Part shown: positions 49,539-59,742 of the stretch, one piece after another
How positions within the stretch are numbered: the first letter of the stretch is position 1
Layout: each line of letters starts with the position of its first letter
Assembly (NCBI GenBank): GCA_014238065.1
Contig: JABABU010000055.1
Coordinates: forward strand, 43,177-107,176
DNA length: 64,000 nt
Direction: 5' to 3'
DNA from: Actinomycetota bacterium
GTDB lineage: Bacteria; Actinomycetota; Acidimicrobiia; Acidimicrobiales; Poriferisodalaceae
Notes under the pieces: generated by a model
Databases searched by the model: none
Seen by the model: only the letters and a program-made list of their open reading frames with translations
What the model was told of the DNA's origin: nothing
Position numbers and translations under genes: made by a program

Positions 49539-49561
49539 GAATGCCCACAGGGTGAGCATTC
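49539..49561 (-). other. Hairpin between adk and infA
   Basis: An eight-base stem (GAATGCTC with GGGCATTC on the minus strand, one G-T pair) and a seven-base loop lie in the 252-base gap before infA. No T-run follows. It may be a leader structure or processing site for the infA-rplQ segment. No promoter was clear. Confidence 0.35.
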
Positions 49562-49654
49562 GTGGCGCCGCGGCCATGCGTACCGAACAGCACGCGTGGC
49601 CAACGAGCCATGTTACCGGTCAGATGGGCCGACACCAAGCGCGATCTCGTTTCC

Positions 49655-50218
49655 TCAGCTGGCCAAATATGTGTCGATCAGTTCCGAGAGCCGCTTCTCG
49701 ACCTCATCCTCTTCGCCATGGCCGTTGGCACGTACGAGCTTTCCGAGGTCGCTGTAGTACCCCATGAGCGGCGCAGTCTCAGCCTCGTACAGGTCCAGGC
49801 GGCGACGAATCGCTGCCTCGGTGTCGTCTGCTCGTCCTCGAGCGAGCATGCGTTCGATCACAACCTCGTCAGGAACCTCGAGACTCAGGACAAGATCGAT
49901 TCCGCCGGGAGCGAGCGCCTCGTTGAGCCACACAGCCTGGATATCTGAACGTGGGAATCCATCGAGGAGGAAGCCCTCGACGGCGTCGGACTCTCCCAGG
50001 CGCTCGGCGACGATGCCATTCATGACTTCATCCGGCACGAGATCCCCGGCGTCCATGATCGACTTCGCCATCCGACCGAGTTCTGTGCCGGCCTCGACCG
50101 CGGAGCGCAACATGTCGCCGGTCGAAATGTGGGGGATGCCGTACCGCTCTGACAGCCGAACGCACTGAGTACCTTTACCGGCGCCCTGACGTCCGAGAAT
50201 GATCATTCGAAGGTTCAC
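49655..50218 (-). CDS. adk: Adenylate kinase (short-LID form)
   Basis: A 187-residue enzyme interconverting AMP, ADP and ATP. The P-loop is GRQGAGKGT, with GIPHISTGDMLRSAVEAG and LDGFPRSDIQA. The LID is short, without the zinc insertion, as in other actinobacteria. The GTG start overlaps the secY stop by four bases. Confidence 0.97.
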   Translation of the reverse strand: MNLRMIILGRQGAGKGTQCVRLSERYGIPHISTGDMLRSAVEAGTELGRMAKSIMDAGDLVPDEVMNGIVAERLGESDAVEGFLLDGFPRSDIQAVWLNEALAPGGIDLVLSLEVPDEVVIERMLARGRADDTEAAIRRRLDLYEAETAPLMGYYSDLGKLVRANGHGEEDEVEKRLSELIDTYLAS

Positions 50219-51552
50219 CGCAAGAAGCCCTCGTAGTTCCGCATCATGAGCTGGCTGTCAACCTGCTTCATCGTCTCGAGCGCAACACCGGCGGCGATCA
50301 GGATCGATACGCCACCGAACGAGATGGCGGCGCCACCCGATCCGAGTCCACCGCCAGCGCCACCGAGGTTCGGAGCTGTGATGGCAAGCAGGACGGTGGG
50401 CACAAGCGCGACGGCCGCTATGAAAAGTGCTCCAGGAAGAGTGATCCGACTCAGGATCTTGGCCAGGTAGCGTTCGGTCTGCGGACCGGGGCGGATACCG
50501 GGGATGAAGCCGCCCTGCTTGCGGATGTTGTCGGCTTGCTTCACCGGATCGAAGGTGATGGCGGTGTAGAAATAGGCGAAGCCGACGATCATCAGACCGA
50601 AGGTCACGATGTACACGGGGCTGGCGGGCTGTGTCAGGTGGTCGTTGATGAAGCGCTGGAACCACTCAAGCTGGATGACGTTGGCAAGCAGTACTGGCAG
50701 GAAAAGCACCGAACTGGCGAAGATGATCGGGATGACGCCCGACTGGTTCACCTTCAACGGGATGTAGGTGCTCTGGCCGCCGAACTGACGACGTCCGACC
50801 TGGCGCTTTGCGAACTGGACAGGAATGCGACGCTGGCCTTGCTCGATGAAGATGATCGCGACCATGAGACCGATGGCGACGACGATGGCTGCGCCGAGAT
50901 AGATGTTGCCCTCTGTCGCCTGCAGCCGAGCTCCATCGAAAGGCAACGATGAGACCACAGAAGCGAAGATCAGAAGCGACATTCCGTTGCCGACACCTCG
51001 CTGGCTGATGAGCTCACCCATCCACATCAACAACGCGGTCCCTGCCGTCAGCGAGACGATCACGAGCATCACTCTGACGAACTCGAATTCGGGGATCACG
51101 ATGATGCCGGTCGTGTTACCAAGCGCACCGCCACCACCGCGGCCGAACACGAAGGTGATGCCCGTGGCCTGAAGGAACGCGATGATGAGCGTCAGATAAC
51201 GAGTCCACTGGGTGATCTTGCGCTGACCCACTGCACCTTGCTGCTGCCACTCCTCGAGCTTCGGGATGGCAACTGTGAGGATCTGCATGATGATCGACGC
51301 TGTGATGTACGGCAGGATGCCGATCGCGAAGATGGCGAAGTTCGTGAGAGCGCCACCGGAGAACAGGTTGAGGATGCTCAACACTCCACCGGTCTGGTCG
51401 GCGGTTTCTCGCAACGCGATGACTGCGTCGAAATCGATACCCGGAACGGGCACCTGCGACCCGAGGCGATACAGCCCGAGGATCACGAGTGTGAACAGGA
51501 TTTTCGTCCTCAGGTCGGGGACCTTGAAGATGTTGCGCATGCTCGACAGCAC
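50215..51552 (-). CDS. secY: Protein translocase subunit SecY
   Basis: A 445-residue channel protein of the Sec translocon with ten membrane segments. It has the early FKVPDLRTKILFTL, GILPYITASIIMQI, the EQGQRRIPVQFAKRQVG cytoplasmic loop and the last QLMMRNYEGFLR. GTG at 51552 has GGGAG seven bases upstream; ATG at 51540 is an alternative. It lies 41 bases after rplO. Confidence 0.97.
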   Translation of the reverse strand: MLSSMRNIFKVPDLRTKILFTLVILGLYRLGSQVPVPGIDFDAVIALRETADQTGGVLSILNLFSGGALTNFAIFAIGILPYITASIIMQILTVAIPKLEEWQQQGAVGQRKITQWTRYLTLIIAFLQATGITFVFGRGGGGALGNTTGIIVIPEFEFVRVMLVIVSLTAGTALLMWMGELISQRGVGNGMSLLIFASVVSSLPFDGARLQATEGNIYLGAAIVVAIGLMVAIIFIEQGQRRIPVQFAKRQVGRRQFGGQSTYIPLKVNQSGVIPIIFASSVLFLPVLLANVIQLEWFQRFINDHLTQPASPVYIVTFGLMIVGFAYFYTAITFDPVKQADNIRKQGGFIPGIRPGPQTERYLAKILSRITLPGALFIAAVALVPTVLLAITAPNLGGAGGGLGSGGAAISFGGVSILIAAGVALETMKQVDSQLMMRNYEGFLR

Positions 51553-51593
51553 CGGTCGACTCCCGTCGTTCTAACGAATATGGAGGATCTAGA

Positions 51594-52085
51594 TCAGCGG
51601 TTGGTGTGCTGATTACCTTTGGCAGGCGGACGAGGTCCACCGAAGGGCTTGTCCAGAATTTCCACGGTACCGCCAGCGGCGGTGATAGCCGACTCCGCCG
51701 ACTTCGAGAACGCATGAGCCTTCACCGTGACGGCGCGAGAGATCTCGCCACCACCAAGAATTTTGACCAGGTTCTTCTTGCCGACGAGGCCGACGTCGCG
51801 AAGCGCCTCAGGTGTGACCTCGTCGAGACCAGTGGCATCGACGACTTCGAGATTTATGGCCTGGTATTCGACACGGAAAGGGTTCGTGAACCCCTTCAAC
51901 TTCGGCAACCGCTGCTGAAGCGGAACCTGGCCACCCTCGTACCAGAGTGGAACAGTGTTACGAGCCTTTGTGCCCTTGGTACCGCGGCCGGCGGTCTTAC
52001 CGCCCTTGCCGCCGGTGCCGCGGCCGACGCGCTTGCGTGCCTTGGTGGAACCGTCGGCTGGTTTGAGATCGTGTGGCTTGAGCAT
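51594..52085 (-). CDS. rplO: Ribosomal protein L15
   Basis: A 163-residue protein: KRVGRGTGGKGGKTAGRGTK (glycine-rich RNA-binding start), GGQVPLQQRLPKLKGF and the C-terminal KILGGGEISRAVTVKAHAFS. It is somewhat longer than E. coli L15 because of a basic tail. Confidence 0.97.
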   Translation of the reverse strand: MLKPHDLKPADGSTKARKRVGRGTGGKGGKTAGRGTKGTKARNTVPLWYEGGQVPLQQRLPKLKGFTNPFRVEYQAINLEVVDATGLDEVTPEALRDVGLVGKKNLVKILGGGEISRAVTVKAHAFSKSAESAITAAGGTVEILDKPFGGPRPPAKGNQHTNR

Positions 52086-52087
52086 CG

Positions 52088-52267
52088 TCAGTTCTCTTCA
52101 ATATTCACGAGATGGTTGACCTTACGAAGCATGCCGCGAATCTCTGGACGGTCGGGAAGCGTGTTCGACTTGCCGATCCGACCGAGCCCGAGGGCGCGCA
52201 GCGTACCGCGATGCTTCGGCTTCGAGCCGATCGCGGACTTCACCTGAGTGACGAGAAGGTCGGTCAT
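52088..52267 (-). CDS. rpmD: Ribosomal protein L30
   Basis: A 59-residue protein: [20 protein letters not shown], then [18 protein letters not shown] and [16 protein letters not shown]. The ATG overlaps the rpsE stop by four bases and the stop is two bases before rplO. The size is normal for bacterial L30. Confidence 0.96.
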   Translation of the reverse strand: MTDLLVTQVKSAIGSKPKHRGTLRALGLGRIGKSNTLPDRPEIRGMLRKVNHLVNIEEN

Positions 52268-52893
52268 GACGACACCCCGTCCGATGAGCGGTGACGCGAC
52301 CGTTCGGTGTCGCGGTATGCCTGGAGAAGCGCCTTCGGGAAGAGTTCGTCCTCAGAGAGACCACGAAGTTTCGCGATCTGGTCCGGTCGTTTCTGACCTT
52401 TGAGGCCTTCCATCGTCGCCTTCGCCACGTTGATGTGGTTGGACGAACCGAGGGACTTGGCGAGCACGTCGTGCACTCCGGCCTCTTCCAGGATGGCGCG
52501 AGCGGCGCCGCCAGCAATCACACCGGTACCAGGAGATGCCGGCTTCAGCATGACGCGACCAGCGCCAAGAACGCCGACGATCGGGTGGATGATGGTGTCG
52601 CCAGCGAGAGGAACACTGATGAGGTTCTTCTTGGCCTCTTCGGTCCCCTTTTGAATCGCGAGCGGAACTTCCTTGGCCTTGCCGTAACCGAGACCTACGC
52701 GCCCTGCACCGTCGCCGATCACCACGAGGGCGGTGAACGAGAAGCGACGGCCGCCCTTGACCACCTTCGCCACGCGGTTGATGTCGATGACGCGTGACTC
52801 TCGGAGACCGTCGGCGTCGCGGCCGTTCCTGTCCCGATTGTCGTTCCGCCTGTTGTTGTCGCGACCACCGCCGCGCTGATTCTGGTTACCCAT
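52264..52893 (-). CDS. rpsE: Ribosomal protein S5
   Basis: A 209-residue protein. An Arg/Asn/Gly-rich N-terminal extension of about 32 residues precedes [20 protein letters not shown]. Then come [20 protein letters not shown] and the C-terminal [23 protein letters not shown] fold. It lies in the spc-type order after rplR. Confidence 0.97.
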   Translation of the reverse strand: MGNQNQRGGGRDNNRRNDNRDRNGRDADGLRESRVIDINRVAKVVKGGRRFSFTALVVIGDGAGRVGLGYGKAKEVPLAIQKGTEEAKKNLISVPLAGDTIIHPIVGVLGAGRVMLKPASPGTGVIAGGAARAILEEAGVHDVLAKSLGSSNHINVAKATMEGLKGQKRPDQIAKLRGLSEDELFPKALLQAYRDTERSRHRSSDGVSS

Positions 52894-53249
52894 CAGAACT
52901 CCAGTCCACCTTCGCGGGCAGCGTCTGCGACTGCAGCGACCCGGCCGTGGTACTTGTTGCCGCCGCGGTCGAAGACCACGCGGGAGACGCCGATGGCTGA
53001 TGCGCGTTCTGCGATCAGCGATCCGACCTTGGTTGCTGCATCGACGTTGCCCGTGGTACCGGCCGAGCGCAGATCGCCCTCGACGGTGCTCGCGGCTGCA
53101 AGCGTACGGCCCGACACGTCGTCGATCACCTGTGCGGTGATGTGACGATTCGATCGGAACACCGAGAGGCGCGGACGCTGCTCGGTTCCTTGCACCGACT
53201 TGCGAACCCTGCGGTGGCGTCGTGCTCTTTGATGTTGGTTGTTGCTCAT
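52893..53249 (-). CDS. rplR: Ribosomal protein L18
   Basis: A 118-residue 5S-rRNA-binding protein: [55 protein letters not shown] and a short end. Its stop shares a base with the rpsE start. Confidence 0.97.
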   Translation of the reverse strand: MSNNQHQRARRHRRVRKSVQGTEQRPRLSVFRSNRHITAQVIDDVSGRTLAAASTVEGDLRSAGTTGNVDAATKVGSLIAERASAIGVSRVVFDRGGNKYHGRVAAVADAAREGGLEF

Positions 53250-53258
53250 CGGATACGC

Positions 53259-53798
53259 CTACTTCGCAGCCTTGCCGGCCTTGCGGACGACGTGTTCGTC
53301 GGCGTATCGGATGCCCTTGCCCTTGTATGGCTCAGGCTTGCGATATGCACGGATGTTTGCCGCCACCTGCCCGACAAGCTGCTTGTCGATACCGATGACC
53401 TTGATCTTCGTTGGCTCTGGAACTTCGAACTCGATGCCATCGGGCGCCGAGACGCTGACCGAGTGGCTGAAGCCGAGCGCGAGTTCCATGGAGTTCTTGC
53501 CCTTGGCGGTGGCGCGATAGCCGACGCCAACGATGGTCAACTCCTTCGAGAAGCCTTCGGACACGCCAAGCACCATGTTGTTCACGAGCGAACGACTGAG
53601 ACCGTGAAGGGCGCGGGTGGTGCGCTCTTCGTCGGAACGAGTGACCGTGAGGATGCCTTCCTCGATTTCAGCCCCGATGCCGGCAGGAAGCGTGTGCGAG
53701 AGTTCGCCCTTGGGGCCCTTGACTGCGACATCAGCACCGGAGATGTTGATGTCAACGCCGCTCGGGACCGCGATGGGGGCTTTTCCAATACGTGACAT
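53259..53798 (-). CDS. rplF: Ribosomal protein L6
   Basis: A 179-residue protein near the factor-binding stalk: [40 protein letters not shown] and the C-terminal [18 protein letters not shown]. It lies nine bases before rplR. Confidence 0.97.
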   Translation of the reverse strand: MSRIGKAPIAVPSGVDINISGADVAVKGPKGELSHTLPAGIGAEIEEGILTVTRSDEERTTRALHGLSRSLVNNMVLGVSEGFSKELTIVGVGYRATAKGKNSMELALGFSHSVSVSAPDGIEFEVPEPTKIKVIGIDKQLVGQVAANIRAYRKPEPYKGKGIRYADEHVVRKAGKAAK

Positions 53799-53804
53799 GT
53801 TGGC

Positions 53805-54209
53805 CTACCAGACGTAGCAGAGGATCTCGCCACCGACTTTGCGATGGCGTGCCTCACGATCGGTCATGAGCCCGTGACTCGTGGAAATGACGGCGATACC
53901 GAGTCCGCCGAGTACACGGGGCACAGCGTCGGACTTGGTGTACACCCGCAGCCCGGGCTTGGAGACGCGCCGCAGACCAGAAATGGTCCGCTCGCGCTCG
54001 TGGGTGTACTTGAGGTCGATGGTGAGCATAGAGCTCGGCCTGTCCTCGGGTTTCTGCACACCGAAATCGGTGATGTAGCCCTCTTGCTTCAGGATGTCGG
54101 CGAGAGCTTCCTTCTGCTTGGACGATGGCATGGACACGACATCCTTCTGCGCCATGTTGGCGTTACGGATGCGCGTGAGCATGTCGGCGATTGGGTCGGT
54201 CATGGTCAT
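53805..54209 (-). CDS. rpsH: Ribosomal protein S8
   Basis: A 134-residue protein: [38 protein letters not shown] and the C-terminal [19 protein letters not shown]. The ATG at 54209 is used; a second in-frame Met two residues later is possible. Confidence 0.97.
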   Translation of the reverse strand: MTMTDPIADMLTRIRNANMAQKDVVSMPSSKQKEALADILKQEGYITDFGVQKPEDRPSSMLTIDLKYTHERERTISGLRRVSKPGLRVYTKSDAVPRVLGGLGIAVISTSHGLMTDREARHRKVGGEILCYVW

Positions 54210-54218
54210 GAGCAGCCC

Positions 54219-54404
54219 CTACCAACTTGCCTTGGTGACGCCGGGCAGTTCGCCGGCATGAGCCATTTCACGCAGGCAGATCCGGCACAGGCCGAACTTG
54301 CGGTAGACCGAACGTGGTCGTCCACAACGCTTGCAGCGTGTGTAGCCGCGCACCTTGAACTTCGGTGTGCGCTTCTGCTTCTCGATGAGTGCCTTTTTGG
54401 CCAT
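54219..54404 (-). CDS. rpsN: Ribosomal protein S14, zinc-binding type Z
   Basis: A 61-residue protein: [20 protein letters not shown], then CKRC and CRIC, which supply the four zinc ligands. It is the short zinc form typical of actinobacteria. Its ATG abuts the rplE stop (TGATG). Confidence 0.97.
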   Translation of the reverse strand: MAKKALIEKQKRTPKFKVRGYTRCKRCGRPRSVYRKFGLCRICLREMAHAGELPGVTKASW

Positions 54405-54967
54405 TAGTTCTGTCCCTCCCGTCGGAACGGGAATCCGAGGGCCCCGAGCAATGCACGCCCGTGGTCGTCGTTGGTTGCGCTGGTCACAAGGGTGATGTCC
54501 ATGCCACGAATGGAGGACACCTTGTCGTAGTCGATCTCCGGAAAGATCAGTTGTTCGGTCACACCGAACGTGTAGTTGCCCCTGCCGTCGAATGACCGGG
54601 GCGAGAGGCCACGGAAGTCACGGATCCGGGGGATGGCGAGGGTGACAAGACGGTCATAGAACTCCCACATTTGGGCTCCACGCAACGTCACCTTGGCGCC
54701 GATGGCATTACCTTCGCGAAGCTTGAAGCCGGCGATCGACTTCTTCGCCCTGGTCACCACTGGTTTCTGACCGGCGATGACCGCAAGATCCGCGAGTGCG
54801 CCGTCGAGGTTCGCCCTGTTCGTGAGTGCAGCACCCACGCCCATGTTGATGACGATCTTCTCCAGCTTGGGCACCATCATCACGTTGGGGAGTCCGAGTT
54901 CGACTTTCAGAGCGTCGCGGACTTCTTCGCGGTAGGTCACCCTCATGCGGGGGGTAGCGGTGCTCAT
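54404..54967 (-). CDS. rplE: Ribosomal protein L5
   Basis: A 187-residue 5S-rRNA-binding protein: the [20 protein letters not shown] block, [20 protein letters not shown] and [20 protein letters not shown]. The ATG overlaps the rplX stop by four bases. Confidence 0.98.
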   Translation of the reverse strand: MSTATPRMRVTYREEVRDALKVELGLPNVMMVPKLEKIVINMGVGAALTNRANLDGALADLAVIAGQKPVVTRAKKSIAGFKLREGNAIGAKVTLRGAQMWEFYDRLVTLAIPRIRDFRGLSPRSFDGRGNYTFGVTEQLIFPEIDYDKVSSIRGMDITLVTSATNDDHGRALLGALGFPFRREGQN

Positions 54968-55272
54968 GACAGCTCATCCCCCGACTTCTTGTGGTAGCGG
55001 ACCTTGGTATTGCCTTCCATGCGGTAGCCGACGCGGCCGGCTTCCTTGGTACGCGGACACACCACAGCGAGGTTGCTGGCGTGGATCGGCATGATTTTCT
55101 CGATGATGCCGCCCTGCTGGTTTGCCTGCGTGGGCTTGGTGTGGCGTTTGGCCACATTCACGCCTTCAACGAGCACACGCTTGCGCCCGGGGTCGACGCC
55201 GGCGACGATGCCTTCGACACCCTTGTCCCGACCGGTGATGACTCTCACCGTGTCGCCCTTCTTGATCTTCAT
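54964..55272 (-). CDS. rplX: Ribosomal protein L24
   Basis: A 102-residue protein starting [20 protein letters not shown], the family KOW motif, and ending [21 protein letters not shown] at 55272 is chosen; a GTG at 55278 overlapping the rplN stop would add two residues. GGAGG upstream serves either. Confidence 0.95.
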   Translation of the reverse strand: MKIKKGDTVRVITGRDKGVEGIVAGVDPGRKRVLVEGVNVAKRHTKPTQANQQGGIIEKIMPIHASNLAVVCPRTKEAGRVGYRMEGNTKVRYHKKSGDELS

Positions 55273-55274
55273 GC

Positions 55275-55643
55275 TCACAGCACCTCCGGGGCGAGCGACA
55301 CGATGCGCATGAAGCGGCGATCGCGAAGCTCACGGCCGACGGGACCGAATATGCGGGTCCCTCTGGGCTCGTTGTTCGGGTTGATGAGAACAGCTGCGTT
55401 CTCATCGAAACGGATGTAGGAACCGTCGGGACGGCGACGCTCCTTCTTGGTGCGGACGACGACGCACTTGACGACCTCGCCCTTCTTCACGGCTGCACCA
55501 GGAATCGCGTCCTTGACGGTGGCGACGAAAATGTCACCGACGCCCGCGTAGCGACGGCGTGAACCGCCGAGCACCTTGATGCAGAGCACCTCCCTTGCGC
55601 CGCTGTTGTCGGCGACCTTGAGGCGCGTTTCCTGCTGGATCAT
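55275..55643 (-). CDS. rplN: Ribosomal protein L14
   Basis: A 122-residue protein: [20 protein letters not shown], the [20 protein letters not shown] block, [19 protein letters not shown] and the C-terminal IVSLAPEVL. All family blocks are intact. Confidence 0.98.
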   Translation of the reverse strand: MIQQETRLKVADNSGAREVLCIKVLGGSRRRYAGVGDIFVATVKDAIPGAAVKKGEVVKCVVVRTKKERRRPDGSYIRFDENAAVLINPNNEPRGTRIFGPVGRELRDRRFMRIVSLAPEVL

Positions 55644-55915
55644 CGTGCACGCTCCACGACTTCAGTGAGGCGCCAGCGCTTGCTCTTCGACATCGGGCGA
55701 GTCTCGACGACTCGCACAGTGTCGCCGACCTTCGCGTCGTTCTCTTCGTCGTGAACGTAGAGACGTTTGGTGCGCTGCACTGTCTTGCCGTACTTGGCGT
55801 GGCGAACACGATCGGTTACCGCGACGACGAGCGTCTTGTCCATCGAGTTCGACACCACACGGCCCTCACGGACCTTTCTGGCGTTCTTGCGTTCGGTGCT
55901 GGTCTCGTCAGCCAT
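55640..55915 (-). CDS. rpsQ: Ribosomal protein S17
   Basis: A 91-residue primary 16S-binding protein: [40 protein letters not shown] and [18 protein letters not shown]. Its stop overlaps the rplN start. Confidence 0.97.
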   Translation of the reverse strand: MADETSTERKNARKVREGRVVSNSMDKTLVVAVTDRVRHAKYGKTVQRTKRLYVHDEENDAKVGDTVRVVETRPMSKSKRWRLTEVVERAR

Positions 55916-56172
55916 CAGGATTCCTCAGATGGGGTGGTCGAACTGGCAGTATTTGCCACAGACATCGCCTCTGCGGCCGCTATCTCTCGCTCGCGGAGCA
56001 CGGTGTTGATGCGTGCGATGTCGCGCTTCACTCGGGTCAGCTCCGCAGAGTTCTCGAGGCGACCGGTGACGAACTGGAACCGAAGATTGAACAGTTCCTG
56101 CTTGGAGTCGCCGAGACGATCGATGAGGACATCATCATCGAGCGAACGTAGGTCCGATGCTCGGGTGGCCAT
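55915..56172 (-). CDS. rpmC: Ribosomal protein L29, with a C-terminal extension
   Basis: An 85-residue protein: SDSK-type helix start ([20 protein letters not shown]), then [21 protein letters not shown] tail of about 18 residues ([15 protein letters not shown]) extends the normal 60-65-residue protein. ATG at 56172 shares a base with the rplP stop and the gene stop shares bases with rpsQ. A longer upstream frame is not coding. Confidence 0.95.
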   Translation of the reverse strand: MATRASDLRSLDDDVLIDRLGDSKQELFNLRFQFVTGRLENSAELTRVKRDIARINTVLREREIAAAEAMSVANTASSTTPSEES

Positions 56173-56588
56173 CAGATGCCTCCATCTCGGGTGACGATGC
56201 GTGCCTTGATCGGCAGCTTCTGGATTGCGCGATCGAGGGCTTCGCGGGCGAGAGCCTCCTCGACACCGGCGAGCTCGAACATGACGCGGCCGGGCTTCAC
56301 AACAGCAACCCAGCGTTCCGGGTTGCCCTTGCCGGAACCCATGCGGGTCTCGGCCGGCTTCTGCGTCACGGGCTTGTCGGGGAACACCTGGATCCACACC
56401 TTGCCGCCACGCTTCACGTGACGAGTCATGGCGATACGGGCAGCCTCGATCTGGCGAGCGGTGATCCAGCCCGGCTCGAGAGCCTGGATGCCGAACTCGC
56501 CGAAGTTCACAACGGTGCCGCCCTTGGCTGCTCCCGTCATCCGGCCGCGATGATGCTTGCGGTGCTTGACCTTCTTCGGCATCAACAT
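56172..56588 (-). CDS. rplP: Ribosomal protein L16
   Basis: A 138-residue protein of the tRNA-accommodation corridor: [20 protein letters not shown], the [20 protein letters not shown] block and [20 protein letters not shown]. Its ATG overlaps the rpsC stop. Confidence 0.98.
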   Translation of the reverse strand: MLMPKKVKHRKHHRGRMTGAAKGGTVVNFGEFGIQALEPGWITARQIEAARIAMTRHVKRGGKVWIQVFPDKPVTQKPAETRMGSGKGNPERWVAVVKPGRVMFELAGVEEALAREALDRAIQKLPIKARIVTRDGGI

Positions 56589-57487
56589 CAGTCAGCGTCT
56601 CCTGGCCTGAAGTTGGGCGCCTCGTGATGCTCACGAGTCGTGCGCTCGATCTCTTCTTCTTCCTCGAGGAGCCGTTCGAACTCCGGATCGGCTTCCTTGA
56701 CGAGGGGAGCCGGCTCTTCGATGACGTCGTCAGGGGCAGAAGCGGGTGCTTCTGCGCGGCGACCACTGGAAGAGACAACTGGTGCCACTGGTGCAGCGGC
56801 CGTTTCGCCGACTGCGAGGGCGGCTTCACGGCTGATCTTCTCGGCATCACTGGTGTGGTACGGAAGAATGTCTCCCTTGTAGAGCCACACCTTCACGCCG
56901 ATGCGGCCGGCAGTGGTACGTGCCTCCCGGAACCCGTAATCGATGTCGGCGCGGAGTGTGTGCAGCGGCACACGACCCTCGCGATACCACTCGGTGCGAC
57001 TCATCTCAGCACCGCCGAGGCGACCGGAGCACTGCACACGGATGCCGAGGGCGCCCGCCTTCTGCGCGTTCTGGACAGCGCGCTTCATGGCACGGCGGAA
57101 CGCCACGCGACCTGCGAGCTGGTCGGCGACACCTTGGGCGATCAGCGCGGCATCGAGTTCTGCCTGCTTGATCTCCTGGATGTTGAGCTGGACCTTCGGG
57201 TTGCCAGAGATCTTGGTGAGCCCGACACGAAGGCGATCGGCTTCAGCTCCGCGTCGACCGATGACTATGCCAGGGCGTGCGGTGTGTACGTCGATACGAA
57301 GGCGATCGCGGGTACGTTCGACCTCGATGCGGCTGATCGCAGCGTGAGGAAGCTCGGTTCGCAAGTAGTCGCGGATCTTCCAGTCCTCGATGACGAAGTC
57401 TGTGTATTCCTTCTCGCTGAACCAGCGAGATTTCCAGTCGGTGGTGATGCCGAGACGGAACCCGTACGGGTTGACCTTCTGACCCAT
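56588..57487 (-). CDS. rpsC: Ribosomal protein S3 with an acidic C-terminal extension
   Basis: A 299-residue protein against about 210-275 usual. The KH fold has [20 protein letters not shown] (GRRG loop about 77-81) and the C-terminal domain has [20 protein letters not shown]. From about residue 220 a Pro/Ala linker leads into an acidic helix ([15 protein letters not shown]). The extension may tune mRNA-entry contacts, but that is guesswork. Confidence 0.95.
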   Translation of the reverse strand: MGQKVNPYGFRLGITTDWKSRWFSEKEYTDFVIEDWKIRDYLRTELPHAAISRIEVERTRDRLRIDVHTARPGIVIGRRGAEADRLRVGLTKISGNPKVQLNIQEIKQAELDAALIAQGVADQLAGRVAFRRAMKRAVQNAQKAGALGIRVQCSGRLGGAEMSRTEWYREGRVPLHTLRADIDYGFREARTTAGRIGVKVWLYKGDILPYHTSDAEKISREAALAVGETAAAPVAPVVSSSGRRAEAPASAPDDVIEEPAPLVKEADPEFERLLEEEEEIERTTREHHEAPNFRPGDAD

Positions 57488-57488
57488 A

Positions 57489-58334
57489 TCAGGCCTCCCC
57501 TTCTGCGTCGCTGTCGATGGCAGGCTTGGCTCGAGTTCCCGCCTTGATGAAACCGGCTGCTTCGGCTGCCTCGACAGAGTTGAACCAGACCTCCGCGACA
57601 GTGCTCTGGTACCAGCGGCCGCCAGGCTCGTGGTACTTCATGGAGTCGGCGTTGCCCTTGATGGTGAATCCTTCAGGAGCGCTGTCATCTTCAAGAGGCG
57701 CCGCGCTGCCTTCACCGAACGGCTGGGCCGCACCAGCGTCGTCGGGTACCACTTCGACCTCTTCGGTCTCGGCTGTGTCCTCAGAAACCGTGTCATCAGA
57801 AACCGTGTCGTCGACAAGGTCGTCCTCGATGTCCTCAACGGTGTCGTCGGTGATCTCTTCGCCTTCGGCCCCGTCGGTGGCGCGGCTGGCTGCAACACGG
57901 GCACGGCGGTCTGAACCACCTGTGCGAGCTGCTTGAAGGCCGGATGCTTCGCGAGCCTCGAGCTCTTCGTCGTCGAGACGGGCAACGATGACCGTGATGT
58001 GGCATGTGCGCTTGTTGATGCGGGTGGCGCGGCCACGAGCACGTGGGCGCCAACGCTTCAGCGTCGGACCTTCGTCGGCGTAGCACTCCGCGACGTAGAG
58101 CTCGTCTTCGTCGAGTCCTTCGTTGTTGGTCGCGTTGGCAACGGCCGAGTTGAGCACCTTGGCAATGACATCGGCAGCGCCACGTTCAGTGAACTGAAGG
58201 ATGTCCGAAGCTGTGTCGACGTCCTCGTCGCGAATCAGATCGAGGACGACCCTGGCTTTCGAGGCCGACATACGTGCGAATTTGTGCGTGGCCCGTGCGC
58301 CGGCAATTTCGGTGAGATCGATCGCGCCGCTCAT
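57489..58334 (-). CDS. rplV: Ribosomal protein L22 fused to an acidic linker and C-terminal module
   Basis: A 281-residue protein against about 110-120 usual. The L22 core (about 12-122) is normal, with [16 protein letters not shown] and [20 protein letters not shown] in the exit-tunnel beta hairpin. Residues 155-215 are strongly acidic with DDTV repeats. Residues 221-265 form a compact module with [15 protein letters not shown], then [20 protein letters not shown] and AGFIK, like the short 'sunset'-type modules found in secreted actinobacterial proteins. That match is from memory. The module would sit near the tunnel exit. Confidence 0.93.
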   Translation of the reverse strand: MSGAIDLTEIAGARATHKFARMSASKARVVLDLIRDEDVDTASDILQFTERGAADVIAKVLNSAVANATNNEGLDEDELYVAECYADEGPTLKRWRPRARGRATRINKRTCHITVIVARLDDEELEAREASGLQAARTGGSDRRARVAASRATDGAEGEEITDDTVEDIEDDLVDDTVSDDTVSEDTAETEEVEVVPDDAGAAQPFGEGSAAPLEDDSAPEGFTIKGNADSMKYHEPGGRWYQSTVAEVWFNSVEAAEAAGFIKAGTRAKPAIDSDAEGEA

Positions 58335-58609
58335 CGACGACCCTTGCGTTCCTGACCGGCATGGAAGCGGAAGGTACGGGTTGGTGCGAACTCGCCGAGC
58401 TTGTGCCCGACCATCGATTCGGTGATGTAGACCGGTACGTGCTTGCGGCCGTCGTGGACGGCAACCGTGTGGCCGATCATCTCTGGGATGATCGTGGATC
58501 GGCGAGACCAGGTCTTCACGACCTTCTTCTCGCCGCTGTCATTCAGGGCGTCCACCTTGCGGAGCAGGTGGTCGTCGACGAATGGGCCCTTCTTGAGACT
58601 GCGTGGCAT
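58331..58609 (-). CDS. rpsS: Ribosomal protein S19
   Basis: A 92-residue protein: [40 protein letters not shown] and [20 protein letters not shown]. Its stop overlaps the rplV start by four bases. Confidence 0.98.
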   Translation of the reverse strand: MPRSLKKGPFVDDHLLRKVDALNDSGEKKVVKTWSRRSTIIPEMIGHTVAVHDGRKHVPVYITESMVGHKLGEFAPTRTFRFHAGQERKGRR

Positions 58610-58612
58610 CTG

Positions 58613-59449
58613 TTACCTCCGCGAACCGCGGGTACGCCTGCGGCGAACGATCATGTCGTTGGACTTCTTCTTGCGGTCACGGGTGCGGCCCTCAGGCTGA
58701 CCCCATGGGGACACCGGGTGGCGCCCACCCGAGGTCTTGCCCTCACCACCGCCGAGCGGGTGATCGACCGGGTTCATCGCAACGCCGCGCGTCTGCGGAC
58801 GAACGCCCTTCCAGCGGTTACGGCCGGCCTTGCCGATCTTGACGAGGTCGGCCTCGGCATTGCCGACGACACCGATGGTGGCGCGGCAGTCGATCGGGAC
58901 GCGCCGCATCTCCGTACTCGGAAGCCGCAGCGTTGCGTGCGTTCCTTCCTTGGCCACAACCTGAACGCTGGTGCCTGCGCTGCGCGACATGCGCCCGCCG
59001 GCACCAGGCTTCAGTTCGACGTTGTGGACAACAGTACCGACCGGGATGTTTCGCAACGGAAGTGCATTCCCTGGCTTGACCTCTGCCTTGGAGCCGTTGG
59101 CGAGGATGTCTCCGACGTGAACGTCCTCAGGGGCGAGGATGTAGGTCTTCGCTCCATCGTGGTAGTGCAGCAGGGCGATACGACAGTTGCGGTTCGGGTC
59201 ATACTCGATCGAAGCAACGGTGGCGGGAACGCCGTCCTTGTTCCGATGGAAGTCGATGATGCGGTAACGCTTCTTGTGACCACCACCGCGGTGGCGGGCA
59301 GTCTTGCGACCGTAGTTGTTGCGGCCACCGGTGCTGCTCTGCTTCGCGATGAGCGAGCGCTCTGGTCGGTCGGTGGTGAGCTCTGCGAAGTCCGAGACCG
59401 TCTGAAATCGGCGGCCGGGGCTAGTTGGCTTGCGTGTACGAATACCCAT
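58613..59449 (-). CDS. rplB: Ribosomal protein L2
   Basis: A 278-residue core protein of the peptidyl transferase region: [20 protein letters not shown], the [20 protein letters not shown] block and [20 protein letters not shown], which contains the conserved histidine near the active centre. Confidence 0.98.
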   Translation of the reverse strand: MGIRTRKPTSPGRRFQTVSDFAELTTDRPERSLIAKQSSTGGRNNYGRKTARHRGGGHKKRYRIIDFHRNKDGVPATVASIEYDPNRNCRIALLHYHDGAKTYILAPEDVHVGDILANGSKAEVKPGNALPLRNIPVGTVVHNVELKPGAGGRMSRSAGTSVQVVAKEGTHATLRLPSTEMRRVPIDCRATIGVVGNAEADLVKIGKAGRNRWKGVRPQTRGVAMNPVDHPLGGGEGKTSGGRHPVSPWGQPEGRTRDRKKKSNDMIVRRRRTRGSRR

Positions 59450-59451
59450 GA

Positions 59452-59742
59452 TCAGCTCTCGAACAGATCGATCGAGTCGCCCTCGGCGAGGGTGACGAGG
59501 GCGCGCTTGATGCTGGCTCGCTGGCCATAACCACCGGTGCGGCGGTTTCGCATGCGCTTGCCCTTGCGGTTCTGCGTGTTCACCTTCATGACGGTCACAT
59601 CGAAGATCGTTTCGACGGCATCGCGGATCTCAGGCTTGGAAGCCGAAGGGTGAACAATGAAGGTGTAGACACCTTCTTCGAGCAGGGCGTAGGACTTCTC
59701 CGACACCACAGGCTCGATGACGACGTCGCGAGGATCTCTCAC
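59452..59742 (-). CDS. rplW: Ribosomal protein L23
   Basis: A 96-residue tunnel-exit protein: [40 protein letters not shown] and [20 protein letters not shown]. It binds signal recognition particle and trigger factor in known ribosomes. It overlaps the rplD stop by four bases. Confidence 0.97.
   Translation of the reverse strand: MRDPRDVVIEPVVSEKSYALLEEGVYTFIVHPSASKPEIRDAVETIFDVTVMKVNTQNRKGKRMRNRRTGGYGQRASIKRALVTLAEGDSIDLFES

Noticed and set aside
49403..49603. Extension of infA by 67 upstream codons
   Set aside because: The added residues have no similarity to IF-1 and cover a hairpin and non-coding sequence.
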